Shown here: positions 50,621 through 58,150 of the stretch, in pieces
Position numbering within the stretch: the first letter of the stretch is position 1
Layout: each line of letters starts with the position of its first letter
NCBI GenBank assembly: GCA_023388175.1
Contig: JAEWGT010000017.1
Coordinates: 372,001 to 436,000, forward strand
Length of the DNA: 64,000 nt
Source of the DNA: Pseudomonadota bacterium
GTDB taxonomy: Bacteria; Pseudomonadota; Alphaproteobacteria; Rhizobiales; Devosiaceae
Direction of reading: 5' to 3'
Notes under the pieces: generated by a model
Databases searched by the model: none
The model's input: only the letters and a program-made list of their open reading frames with translations
What the model was told of the DNA's origin: nothing
Translations under genes and position numbers: made by a program

Positions 50621-50816
50621 GAAAATCTGAGCAGGCCACGAAAAATATCGTAGGGTGGCGATGAGCTCGCCGCTTACCTATCATCTTTGCCCAGCTGGAC
50701 GGCTATCCGCCATTCGAGCGTTTCATGGCCTTCTCGCCTCAAATCATGCCACCGGCATGATTTGCCTTGCGGGACGGCTCAAGGCCCCACTCCCGCCACA
50801 GGCGCAAATCACCTAT

Positions 50817-52175
50817 ATGATGGTGATGACCAGCGAGTTGCCCGTGACCGAAACCTTCCGCATCGACCGCCCGACCTTTGATCCCGATACCGGCAAGGCC
50901 AGTTTTTCCTATCGGTTGAACGCGCTTGCTTTCACCGAAGTGTTGACGCTGCCCTCCGGTGCGGATTCCGATGCCGCCACCTCGCCCGCCTTCCACAAGC
51001 TGTTGGGTCTCACCGCATTTGTTCTGGGCGTATCCTATTTCAAGCTGCGCGCGCCCTTCGCAATCGATGCGCCGGACATCCCGCTCACGGCGGCCGAACG
51101 CGCCTTTGTCATCGATGTCTATGAAAACGGGCTGGGCGAGTTTTATGCCCGCAACCAGCTCTCCCGCTTCGGCAAGCTGACCCTGTCGGCCCCGGAAGAC
51201 AGCGAGGAGCGCAAGCCCGCCATCAGCCTGCCCGACCGCACTCTGCTCCCCATCGGCGGCGGCAAGGACAGCCTGGTCAGTGTCGATCTGCTGACCCATA
51301 CCGGCGTCGATTTCACCCCGTTCGCGGTCAATCCCAAGGGTCCGATCCTGACATCGGTGGATGCCATCGGCACGCCCCCGCTTTACGTCACCCGCACGCT
51401 CGATCCCGAAATGATCCGGCTCGGCAAGGAGCCCGGCTATTACAATGGCCACGTCCCCTCGACCGCCATCAATTCGATGATCGCATCGCTTTGCGCCCTG
51501 CTCTACGGCTATGGCCAGATCGTGCTGTCCAATGAGCGCTCGGCCAGCGAGGGCAATGTGATGTTCGATGGCCGCGAGACAAATCACCAATATTCGAAAT
51601 CGCTCGGCTTCGAGTTGCTGATTGCCGATACGCTGGCCAATGCCACTGGCGGCGCGCTCAAGTATTTCTCGCTGCTCCGCCCCTATTCTGAAGCCCGCAT
51701 CGCCTCGCTTTTCACCCAAAGCGATAAGTTCGACGCAGTCTTTTCGAGCTGCAATCGGAATTTTCGCCTCACGGGCAATGATGGTCCGCTCTGGTGCGGA
51801 GAATGCCCCAAATGCCATTTCGTCTTCCTGATCTTCGCGCCCTTCATGAAGAAGGAGCGGCTGTTGGCCATCTTCGGCAAGAACCTGCTCGATGAGCCGG
51901 CCAACGAGCATTCCTTCCGCGAGCTGGCAGGCCTGACCGGCCAGAAGCCATGGGAATGCGTCGGGGAAATCCTTGAAGCCGCGGCCTGCTTCTATACGCT
52001 GACCCGTCACGCGGACTGGCACGAAGACCGGATCGTCAGCGCTATCAAGCCTGATCTCTTTGCCCAATATGGCGAGGAAAAATTGCAACTCGCCATGGCC
52101 GAATGCCTGACCGACAGCCGAGACCATCACATTCCTCCCGCCCTTGCTGCCAGGGTGGCCGCCTATGCGGTTTGA
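50817..52175 (+). CDS. murL: UDP-N-acetylmuramoyl-L-alanyl-L-glutamate epimerase
   Basis: A 452-residue protein (start uncertain) of the MurL family, which converts UDP-MurNAc-L-Ala-L-Glu to the D-Glu form using ATP. TFRIDRPTFDPDTGKASFSYRL is the usual start of the conserved part. LLPIGGGKDSLVS (GGKDS at about 51256-51270) resembles the PP-loop of ATP-pyrophosphatases, and YGYGQIVLSNERSASEGN, CSSCNRN-like SSCNRNFRL, and WCGECPKCHFVF are conserved blocks. Frames upstream to 50655 are open, but codons there have about 44 per cent A/T third positions, far above this genome's habit, so the start is set at 50817. It overlaps murD2 by 11 bases. Confidence 0.85.
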   Translation: MMVMTSELPVTETFRIDRPTFDPDTGKASFSYRLNALAFTEVLTLPSGADSDAATSPAFHKLLGLTAFVLGVSYFKLRAPFAIDAPDIPLTAAERAFVIDVYENGLGEFYARNQLSRFGKLTLSAPEDSEERKPAISLPDRTLLPIGGGKDSLVSVDLLTHTGVDFTPFAVNPKGPILTSVDAIGTPPLYVTRTLDPEMIRLGKEPGYYNGHVPSTAINSMIASLCALLYGYGQIVLSNERSASEGNVMFDGRETNHQYSKSLGFELLIADTLANATGGALKYFSLLRPYSEARIASLFTQSDKFDAVFSSCNRNFRLTGNDGPLWCGECPKCHFVFLIFAPFMKKERLLAIFGKNLLDEPANEHSFRELAGLTGQKPWECVGEILEAAACFYTLTRHADWHEDRIVSAIKPDLFAQYGEEKLQLAMAECLTDSRDHHIPPALAARVAAYAV

Positions 52176-53457
52176 AGAACCCGTCCTGCTCTATGGCGCG
52201 GGCAAGGAAGCCATCTCCACCCGCGCTTTTCTCAAGGCGCGCCAGCCGGACCTCAAAGTCTTCGTCACCGTCGATAGCGGCACTGCCGATATCGACGAGA
52301 CCGAACAGATCCCGGTCGCGGACTTGCCCGGTGCCATAAGGGCGCAACGCTTTGGCCTCATCGTCAAAAGCCCCGGCGTCTCCCGATACAAGCCGGTTTT
52401 CCAGCTCGCTGCCTCCGCCGGCATTCCCGTCACGTCCAATCTCAATCTCTGGGGTGCCGCCTATCGCCATGGCCGCACTGTGATCGCCATTACGGGCACC
52501 AAGGGCAAGTCGACCACCGCCACCCTGACCCATCTCATGCTGGCACGCTCGGGCATTGACGCGGGTCTGGCCGGCAATGTCGGTCTGGCCCCGCTCGACA
52601 TCGCGGACCGGCACGCCCTCGTCGTCTTCGAGCTGTCCAGCTACCAGACAGCGGACATGAATGTGTTGCCCGATATCGCCGCGGTCACCAATCTCTACCC
52701 CGAACATGTCGATTGGCATGGCTCGGTCGAACGATATTACGCCGATAAACTGCATCTGGTGGATCGCGAAGGCAGCTTCGCGGTGGCGCTTGGGCCTGCG
52801 GCAAAAAGCAATGCGCTTGTAGCCAAGGCTGTACGCGATCACCGCCGCCTGCTCCGCGACCTGACGCCGGATGAAGAGCTTGCGGTGGAAAACGCGGCAG
52901 CACGTTCGCGCCTGCGTGGCGCGCATAATCTGGACAATGCGCGGCTTGCTGCACAGATCGCACTGGCGGCGGGCGGTACTATGGACGGCGTATTGCAGGG
53001 TATTGCTGCGTTCCGGCCCTTGCCGCACCGGTTGGAAGAGCATGTTTTCGGCGGCATCAGCGTGGTCAACGACTCTATCTCCACCACGCCTGAAGCCACC
53101 AAGGCCGCGCTTGCCGCCTATCCTGGCCGCCATATCGCGCTGATCGCTGGCGGCCATGAGCGTCAGCAGGATTACGCCGAGCTTGCAGGGCTGCTCAGCC
53201 AACGCGGCGTCACTGTTCTGGCAACGCTCCCCGTAACCGGAGAGCGGCTGGCCGCCGCCACCCGCGCCAACGCGCCGGACGTGGAAATCATAGAGGCGCC
53301 CGATCTCGATACGGCACTCTCCGCCCTCGCCGAGCGGCGCGCCCGCTTTGACACGCTCATACTTTCGCCCGGCGCGCCCTCCTACAACCAGTTCAGGAAT
53401 TTCGAGGAGCGCGGCAACCGTTTCGTCACCCGCTGCCGCGAACTGTTTGCCAACTAG
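52165..53457 (+). CDS. murD2: UDP-N-acetylmuramoyl-L-alanine--L-glutamate ligase (MurD2)
   Basis: A 430-residue Mur ligase. GTKGKSTTA (residues 111-119) is the ATP site, ELSSYQTADM the substrate-binding segment, NLYPEHVDWHGSVERYYADKLHL (about 176-198) the central metal and carbamoylated-Lys region, and VNDSISTTPEAT with LIAGGHERQQDY the C-terminal ADP-binding part. The last two differ from normal MurD (which has NDSKATN and GG-DKG), as expected for MurD2, which adds L-Glu instead of D-Glu. It starts inside the murL stop region and forms one operon with murL. A normal murD is expected elsewhere but not in this window. Confidence 0.88.
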   Translation: MRFEEPVLLYGAGKEAISTRAFLKARQPDLKVFVTVDSGTADIDETEQIPVADLPGAIRAQRFGLIVKSPGVSRYKPVFQLAASAGIPVTSNLNLWGAAYRHGRTVIAITGTKGKSTTATLTHLMLARSGIDAGLAGNVGLAPLDIADRHALVVFELSSYQTADMNVLPDIAAVTNLYPEHVDWHGSVERYYADKLHLVDREGSFAVALGPAAKSNALVAKAVRDHRRLLRDLTPDEELAVENAAARSRLRGAHNLDNARLAAQIALAAGGTMDGVLQGIAAFRPLPHRLEEHVFGGISVVNDSISTTPEATKAALAAYPGRHIALIAGGHERQQDYAELAGLLSQRGVTVLATLPVTGERLAAATRANAPDVEIIEAPDLDTALSALAERRARFDTLILSPGAPSYNQFRNFEERGNRFVTRCRELFAN

Positions 53458-55190
53458 AAGGCGCTGTTCAGTGCCGCCACCGGCACCCCCGCAGACAGCA
53501 GGGATACACGGATGTCCCTTAGCAGGCCTTCGTCGCTGATGCGCTGCCGCAATTGCGTCAGCACCCCATGCGCCCGGAAGCTGGCGAGATCAAGAACGCG
53601 GGGCAGATATCGGTTGACGATATCGGTATCGGCCAGACCCTGCCCGGCCATCACCGCCAGAATTGGCCCCAGTTCCCGATCGGCCTCCGCATAAAGCCCG
53701 GCATAGGTGACGGCCAGCCGATAATTGCCGTGCCGTAACGCCTCCAGCGCCGGAACGCAGTAATACCAGGGCGGCGGCTCAGGGCTGTCGACAATGATGC
53801 GGGTTGCGAGTCGCATGGCACTGTCCTGCCGCCCTATCAGGGCAAAATGCCGTGCCCTTGCAGCGAGGGCATCCGTATTGACCGAATTGATTTGCAGCGA
53901 AGTGCCATACGCGGCCTCCGCGAGCTCGTGCCGGCCCGTCATTTCCAGAAACCGCCCGCGCTGTTCCCAGACAAAGGCGCTGACCGGCGCCCGCTGCACA
54001 GCCAGCGCCAGCAACGCCTCCGCATCTGCGAACGTGTTGGCGACATCGGCATCCGTCGCACTGCCAACGGGTCCGGTCTCGGCCAGCAGGATGGCGCTGG
54101 CGGCCAGCGCCTGACCACTTTGACGCTCGATCTCGTCCAGTGCCGCAAAACAGCTTTTTGCCCGCTCGGCAGCACCGGCACTGCTGCGCTCACGATAGAG
54201 ATCAAACAGCACGCGACAGAGGTAAAGGTTCTCTTCACCGGCCAGGTCCGCGCCTGAACCGAGCAGTGATCGAGCCCGCCGATGCAGCGGGCCGCGCGGA
54301 CTGCCCAGCACCATGCTGAGCCGGTCCGAGATGTGATTGAGCAGATCGACGCGACCCACCTCACTCCCGGCCAAGGCAATGGCCTGGTTCCACACGACCG
54401 AACCGCTGGCAACTTCGGTCAGGATCGCGCTGTATTGCAGCCCACCGCTGTCGCGCCGGACAATGCCGCTGAGCACGAAATCGGTGTTGTCCGACCCGGC
54501 ACCCGGTGCAGAGCCGCCTCCATATTGAACTGAGATGATCTCGAACTGCGCCAGATCGTTCACCAGTTCGATCGCCAGCCCCGCCGCCATGCCGATATCG
54601 GCGATGTCGCCGGTCAGGCTCTGAAAATCGGTGACCAGCACAGACGGCGGATCGACGAGAGCCTGTCTGGGCTCCTCTTGCATCTCGGGCGGCGCCCAGG
54701 CGGAGAAGGCATAGGCAAGGATGGCAAAGCCAATGGTCAACACCGCCAGCAGAAACCATGTGGCCGGCAGACCGCTGACGCCAGCCGACAGTTTCGAGGC
54801 GGGCATCGCCTCCGGCACCATCACCTCGGCAGCGACAGCTCCAGCTTCGCTCCTGCGGACAAATTCGGGCACGTAACGCCCCGTGGGCAGGGCGATACGG
54901 ACATCCTCATTGGCACCATCTTCACGATAGAATTGCCCGATCAGGGCCCGTAACCGGCGGGCTTGCACGCGCACGATGGGATCGGATTGCGGGTCGAAGT
55001 CGGGCGGGCGACCGAACACGTCCACTGCGATTGAATACGCCTTGATGGAATTGGCATCGCCGGCGAGCTTGCGCTGGACGATGTAGTCGAGAAATTTTCC
55101 CAATTGCCCGGACCGAGCAATAGCAGGCCATGCCAGCAAATGCTGCAGGGCCTCGGCAACTTCCTCTTTGCGAGGCTCGCCATCGGTCAC
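53454..55190 (-). CDS. Membrane-anchored winged-helix/TPR regulator
   Basis: A 578-residue protein in three parts. Residues about 12-112 resemble an N-terminal DNA-binding-type domain found in rhizobial adenylate-cyclase-like and TolB/TPR proteins (GQLGKFLDYIVQRKLAGDANSIKAYSIA, then RVQARRLRALIGQFYRE). Residues 142-165 are one membrane helix. The rest is a periplasmic TolB-like segment followed by TPR-like helical repeats (about 370-520). The topology is like CadC. The GTG at 55190 is chosen for CGGAGG upstream; a TTG at 55244 is the only other start. It is convergent with murD2 by four bases. Confidence 0.7.
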   Translation of the reverse strand: MTDGEPRKEEVAEALQHLLAWPAIARSGQLGKFLDYIVQRKLAGDANSIKAYSIAVDVFGRPPDFDPQSDPIVRVQARRLRALIGQFYREDGANEDVRIALPTGRYVPEFVRRSEAGAVAAEVMVPEAMPASKLSAGVSGLPATWFLLAVLTIGFAILAYAFSAWAPPEMQEEPRQALVDPPSVLVTDFQSLTGDIADIGMAAGLAIELVNDLAQFEIISVQYGGGSAPGAGSDNTDFVLSGIVRRDSGGLQYSAILTEVASGSVVWNQAIALAGSEVGRVDLLNHISDRLSMVLGSPRGPLHRRARSLLGSGADLAGEENLYLCRVLFDLYRERSSAGAAERAKSCFAALDEIERQSGQALAASAILLAETGPVGSATDADVANTFADAEALLALAVQRAPVSAFVWEQRGRFLEMTGRHELAEAAYGTSLQINSVNTDALAARARHFALIGRQDSAMRLATRIIVDSPEPPPWYYCVPALEALRHGNYRLAVTYAGLYAEADRELGPILAVMAGQGLADTDIVNRYLPRVLDLASFRAHGVLTQLRQRISDEGLLRDIRVSLLSAGVPVAALNSAF

Positions 55191-55225
55191 GCGGAATCCC
55201 CCTCCGTCGATCCGCAATAGTGACT

Positions 55226-55239
55226 CTTTACATGTAAAG
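55226..55239. promoter_or_regulatory. Perfect 14-base palindrome upstream of the winged-helix regulator
   Basis: CTTTACATGTAAAG, 36-49 bases upstream of the GTG at 55190. Its position suits an operator for autoregulation, or control by another factor. Confidence 0.5.
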
Positions 55240-55470
55240 TGCAACCCGCGTTACCGGCGTTTTACGCCTATTTGCCTTTGCGGCGGGCGCACCATGCGCC
55301 ATATGCCGCCTCGTCGATGTCACGAACTCGACATGTTTCCCGGCGGTTAGGCCCCGCCTGGACGTGTTCTACAAAAAAATTGACCACCCTGCCCGGCGCC
55401 AAAAGCGTGCGGGACAGGTCTTGTGTTTTGTATGAGTTGTCCCGCGCGGCGCGGAGACTTGAGGTGACCA

Positions 55471-55917
55471 TTGTACGCGAACGATTCCGACGCGCCTTTC
55501 ATTGTGCTGATTGATGACGACGAGCATTCGGCGCATCTGCTGACGCGCATGCTGAGCGCCCATGGGGCGCCGGCAATCCGTCATTTCGCGACCGCACAAT
55601 CGGGCGAAACGGCATTGAGCGCCATTCTGAACGATCCTCAGGCCACATGGCCCGGGCTGCTCATTGTCGATCTCAAGGCCCATAGCGCGGCGAATGCCGA
55701 ATTTGCCACGCGCAACCACGCCTTGTTGCGCCAGAAGGGTATTCCCCTGGCCATCATGGCTGCGCCGACCGACCGGGACGGACGGCGCCTGCTGTTGGAT
55801 GCAGGGGCGTCGGTCGTGTTTTTCCGGCAAGCCGAACTCGATGCCTACCGGCACGAGGCAGCGGCCATAGTCAGTTTCTGGGCACGCAGTCAGTGCCTGG
55901 ATGCGATTGGCATGTAA
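55471..55917 (+). CDS. Degenerate response-regulator receiver protein
   Basis: A 148-residue stand-alone receiver fold. The acidic pocket is IDDDE (residues 14-18), the phosphate-accepting Asp is D67 in LLIVDLKA, and T100 (IMAAPT) fills the switch position. The conserved Lys is replaced by Arg (R119, VFFRQ), so switching may be altered. The start is a TTG with GAGGTGA four bases upstream. It is divergent from the winged-helix/TPR gene. No kinase is adjacent. Confidence 0.7.
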   Translation: MYANDSDAPFIVLIDDDEHSAHLLTRMLSAHGAPAIRHFATAQSGETALSAILNDPQATWPGLLIVDLKAHSAANAEFATRNHALLRQKGIPLAIMAAPTDRDGRRLLLDAGASVVFFRQAELDAYRHEAAAIVSFWARSQCLDAIGM

Positions 55918-56163
55918 CACCTGCGTCCACAGGTTACGTGCCTCAGGCGGAAAGAAACGCTGCAACCCGGTCTCGGCCGGCACGCATTCCCAAGTGTCTC
56001 TTTCCGCCAATTCCATACGACCGGCGGCCTGCACCGCTGTCGGTCCAAAAGCGCAGGTGGCTCCAAAGCCCTGCGCAGGGAACGGATGCGACACCTCCCG
56101 ATCGCGTCCGAACGGGGGGAGAAGTCTCGCCAACGCGTATGTCCCTCAACGCGGCGGCAATGT
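55918..56163. other. 246-base spacer
   Basis: No gene is supported between the receiver and the MgtC gene; a long minus-strand frame here is only a shadow of the receiver gene. Confidence 0.4.
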
Positions 56164-56715
56164 TTATGACTTCTCCCCGCGGCCCGTCTCAACCGCCACG
56201 CTTTTCCCGCGTCCCAAGACCCGGTGCGCAAAGGCCCTGAGCGTCGATAAAACCACGATGGCGAAGAGCGCAACCATGCCCGCCACGACGTAAAATCCCA
56301 GCGCCGTCGCCAGCCCGACAGCGCCTGCAAGCCACATGCCTGCGCCTGTCGTCAGCCCCTGCACATTGCGTCCGCTGCGGAAAATTGCGCCCGCGCCCAG
56401 AAAAGCGATGCCTGCAGTAACCGCTTCCACCGCACGAATGGGATCGGCCTGCGGCCCCTGTGTGCCGATTTCTATCGTGTGAAAAATCTCGAAGGTGAGA
56501 ATGGTGAACAGGGCTGCTGCAACCGACACAAGGATATGCGTGCGCAGTCCGGCCTCGGCGGTATTGATCTCGCGCTCGAAGCCGATCATCGCGCCGAAAA
56601 TGGCCGCCATCAGCAGTCGAATGGCGATAATATGCTGGGGTAGATAAGTCTCGACCAATCCGAAGGAATTGCCGACATCCATATTGGGCACCTGGGAATA
56701 TGACGCTGTCGTCAT
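56164..56715 (-). CDS. MgtC/SapB-family membrane protein
   Basis: A 183-residue protein. RLLMAAIFGAMIGFEREINTAEAGLRTHILVSVAAALF (about residues 33-70) has the MgtC signature E-R-E and AGLRTH, followed by DPIRAVEAVTAGIAFLGAGAIFRSG and VQGLTTGAGMWLAGAVGLATALGFY. Five helices are seen. Long MgtC proteins act in Mg2+ or virulence control; this short form has no C-terminal soluble domain, so its role is uncertain. The start is the ATG at 56715. Confidence 0.85.
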   Translation of the reverse strand: MTTASYSQVPNMDVGNSFGLVETYLPQHIIAIRLLMAAIFGAMIGFEREINTAEAGLRTHILVSVAAALFTILTFEIFHTIEIGTQGPQADPIRAVEAVTAGIAFLGAGAIFRSGRNVQGLTTGAGMWLAGAVGLATALGFYVVAGMVALFAIVVLSTLRAFAHRVLGRGKSVAVETGRGEKS

Positions 56716-56752
56716 AACCCCGTCATCGTCCGCAGGTTCCCTGATCAATTAC

Positions 56753-57799
56753 CTATTCGGCAATCCGGATTTGCAGTTTCACATCATCCGGGCGCGCTTC
56801 CACAGCGCGGTCGAACGCCTTGATGGCGTCCTCGAACGCAAAGGTCTGCGAAATCAGTGGCTTCAGATCCACCTTGCCCGAGGCAATGAGCGCGATGGCG
56901 CGGTCATATTGGTGGGCATAACGGAAAACATTCTCGATCCGCACTTCCTTGACCGAGGCTCCCGCAATGTCCACGGCCACCGGCTCGACCGGCAGGCCAA
57001 CCACCACGATACAACCGCCCGGGCGCGGCAGGTCCATGATGGTTTTCCAGGCATGCGGTGAGCCGGAACACTCGAACACCACATCGGCGCCCCAGCCATC
57101 GGTCAACCGCCCCACCTCCTCGATGAGGTTCTGCTCGCGGATATTGACGGGGATGACCCCCTCATATTGCGCCGCAATATCGAGCTTGGGCTGGGCCAGA
57201 TCGGCGACAATCACCCGCGCGCAGCCGCCGGCCAGGGCGGCCAGAGCCACCATGGTGCCGATAGGTCCGGCGCCAAGCACAACAGCCGTGTCACCCGGCT
57301 GAATGCGCGCCTTGCTGGCCGCCTGCATGCCGACTGCAAAAGGCTCGACCATCGCTCCTTCTGCAAAGCTCACATTGTCCGGGAGCTTGAAGGTATAGTT
57401 GGCGGGATGCACCACTTCCGCCGTCAGCACACCATGGACGGGCGGCGTGGCCCAGAAGGTCACGGCCGGATCGACATTGTACATGCCCAGCCGGCTGGCG
57501 CGGGAATTGGCATCGGGCACGCCCGGCTCCATGCAGACCCGGTCGCCGACCTTGAGATGGCCGACCCCCTCGCCCACTTCCACTACGGTCCCAGCGGCCT
57601 CATGGCCCAGAACCATGGGTTCGCGCACCACAAATGGACCGATCTTGCCGTGGGTATAGTAATGTACGTCCGAACCGCAGACCCCAACGGTATGAATGGC
57701 AATCCGCACCATGCCCGGCCCGACATCGAGCGGCAGGTCTATCTCGCGCAGAGCCAGTTCATGCTGACGTTCCAGCACCAATGCACGCATCTTGGCCAT
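56753..57799 (-). CDS. Zinc-type polyol dehydrogenase (xylitol/sorbitol dehydrogenase-like)
   Basis: A 348-residue medium-chain dehydrogenase/reductase. Catalytic-zinc residues are in GVCGSDVHYYTHG (about residues 39-51) and LGHEAAGTV; the NAD motif is VLGAGPIGTMVALAALAGG. The structural-zinc Cys cluster is absent: the matching loop reads EPGVPDANSRASRLGMYN, as in rhizobial xylitol dehydrogenases and D-sorbitol dehydrogenase. Substrate is probably a pentitol or hexitol. It is in line with the MgtC gene, 37 bases upstream of it. Confidence 0.87.
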   Translation of the reverse strand: MAKMRALVLERQHELALREIDLPLDVGPGMVRIAIHTVGVCGSDVHYYTHGKIGPFVVREPMVLGHEAAGTVVEVGEGVGHLKVGDRVCMEPGVPDANSRASRLGMYNVDPAVTFWATPPVHGVLTAEVVHPANYTFKLPDNVSFAEGAMVEPFAVGMQAASKARIQPGDTAVVLGAGPIGTMVALAALAGGCARVIVADLAQPKLDIAAQYEGVIPVNIREQNLIEEVGRLTDGWGADVVFECSGSPHAWKTIMDLPRPGGCIVVVGLPVEPVAVDIAGASVKEVRIENVFRYAHQYDRAIALIASGKVDLKPLISQTFAFEDAIKAFDRAVEARPDDVKLQIRIAE

Positions 57800-57883
57800 T
57801 CATCCCTCCCGGCTCTGCGGGGTGAGCAATAGCGCATCGCGGGAGCGGATGCCATCCACCGGTCAGCGAAGGTCGGCTGCCGC

Positions 57884-58042
57884 TCAGGCCTGGGCTGGCT
57901 GCATGATGGAGAACACCGCGAAGATCACCGCAAAAGCAATGACGATCAGCACCAGCGAAATCGTCAGCACCCGCAGGTTCATCCTGCGCGGGCTGGCCTG
58001 GCGCACTTCGGTCTTGTTCTTGTTGGGATCGTAGGTTTCCAT
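57884..58042 (-). CDS. Small single-helix membrane protein, 52 aa
   Basis: Family not recognised. The first 20 residues are charged (METYDPNKNKTEVRQASPRR) and residues 22-47 form one strong membrane helix (LRVLTISLVLIVIAFAVIFAVF). GGGAG precedes the ATG at 58042 by seven bases. The gene is too short to be found by most long-frame scans but has clean start, stop and composition. Upstream of the polyol dehydrogenase on the same strand, 84 bases apart. Confidence 0.62.
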   Translation of the reverse strand: METYDPNKNKTEVRQASPRRMNLRVLTISLVLIVIAFAVIFAVFSIMQPAQA

Positions 58043-58150
58043 TCAAATCTCCCGATGACGTTGTAATGCCAACGCCTGCCATGCCCGCCGGTTCCCTGCC
58101 TTGCGCGTCCGGGGGCTTGACGGCGCGCCGATGGCGATGAAACCTCCGGC

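Noticed and set aside
55369..56133. 254-aa minus-strand frame
   Set aside because: It overlaps the receiver gene and has no recognisable domain or signals.
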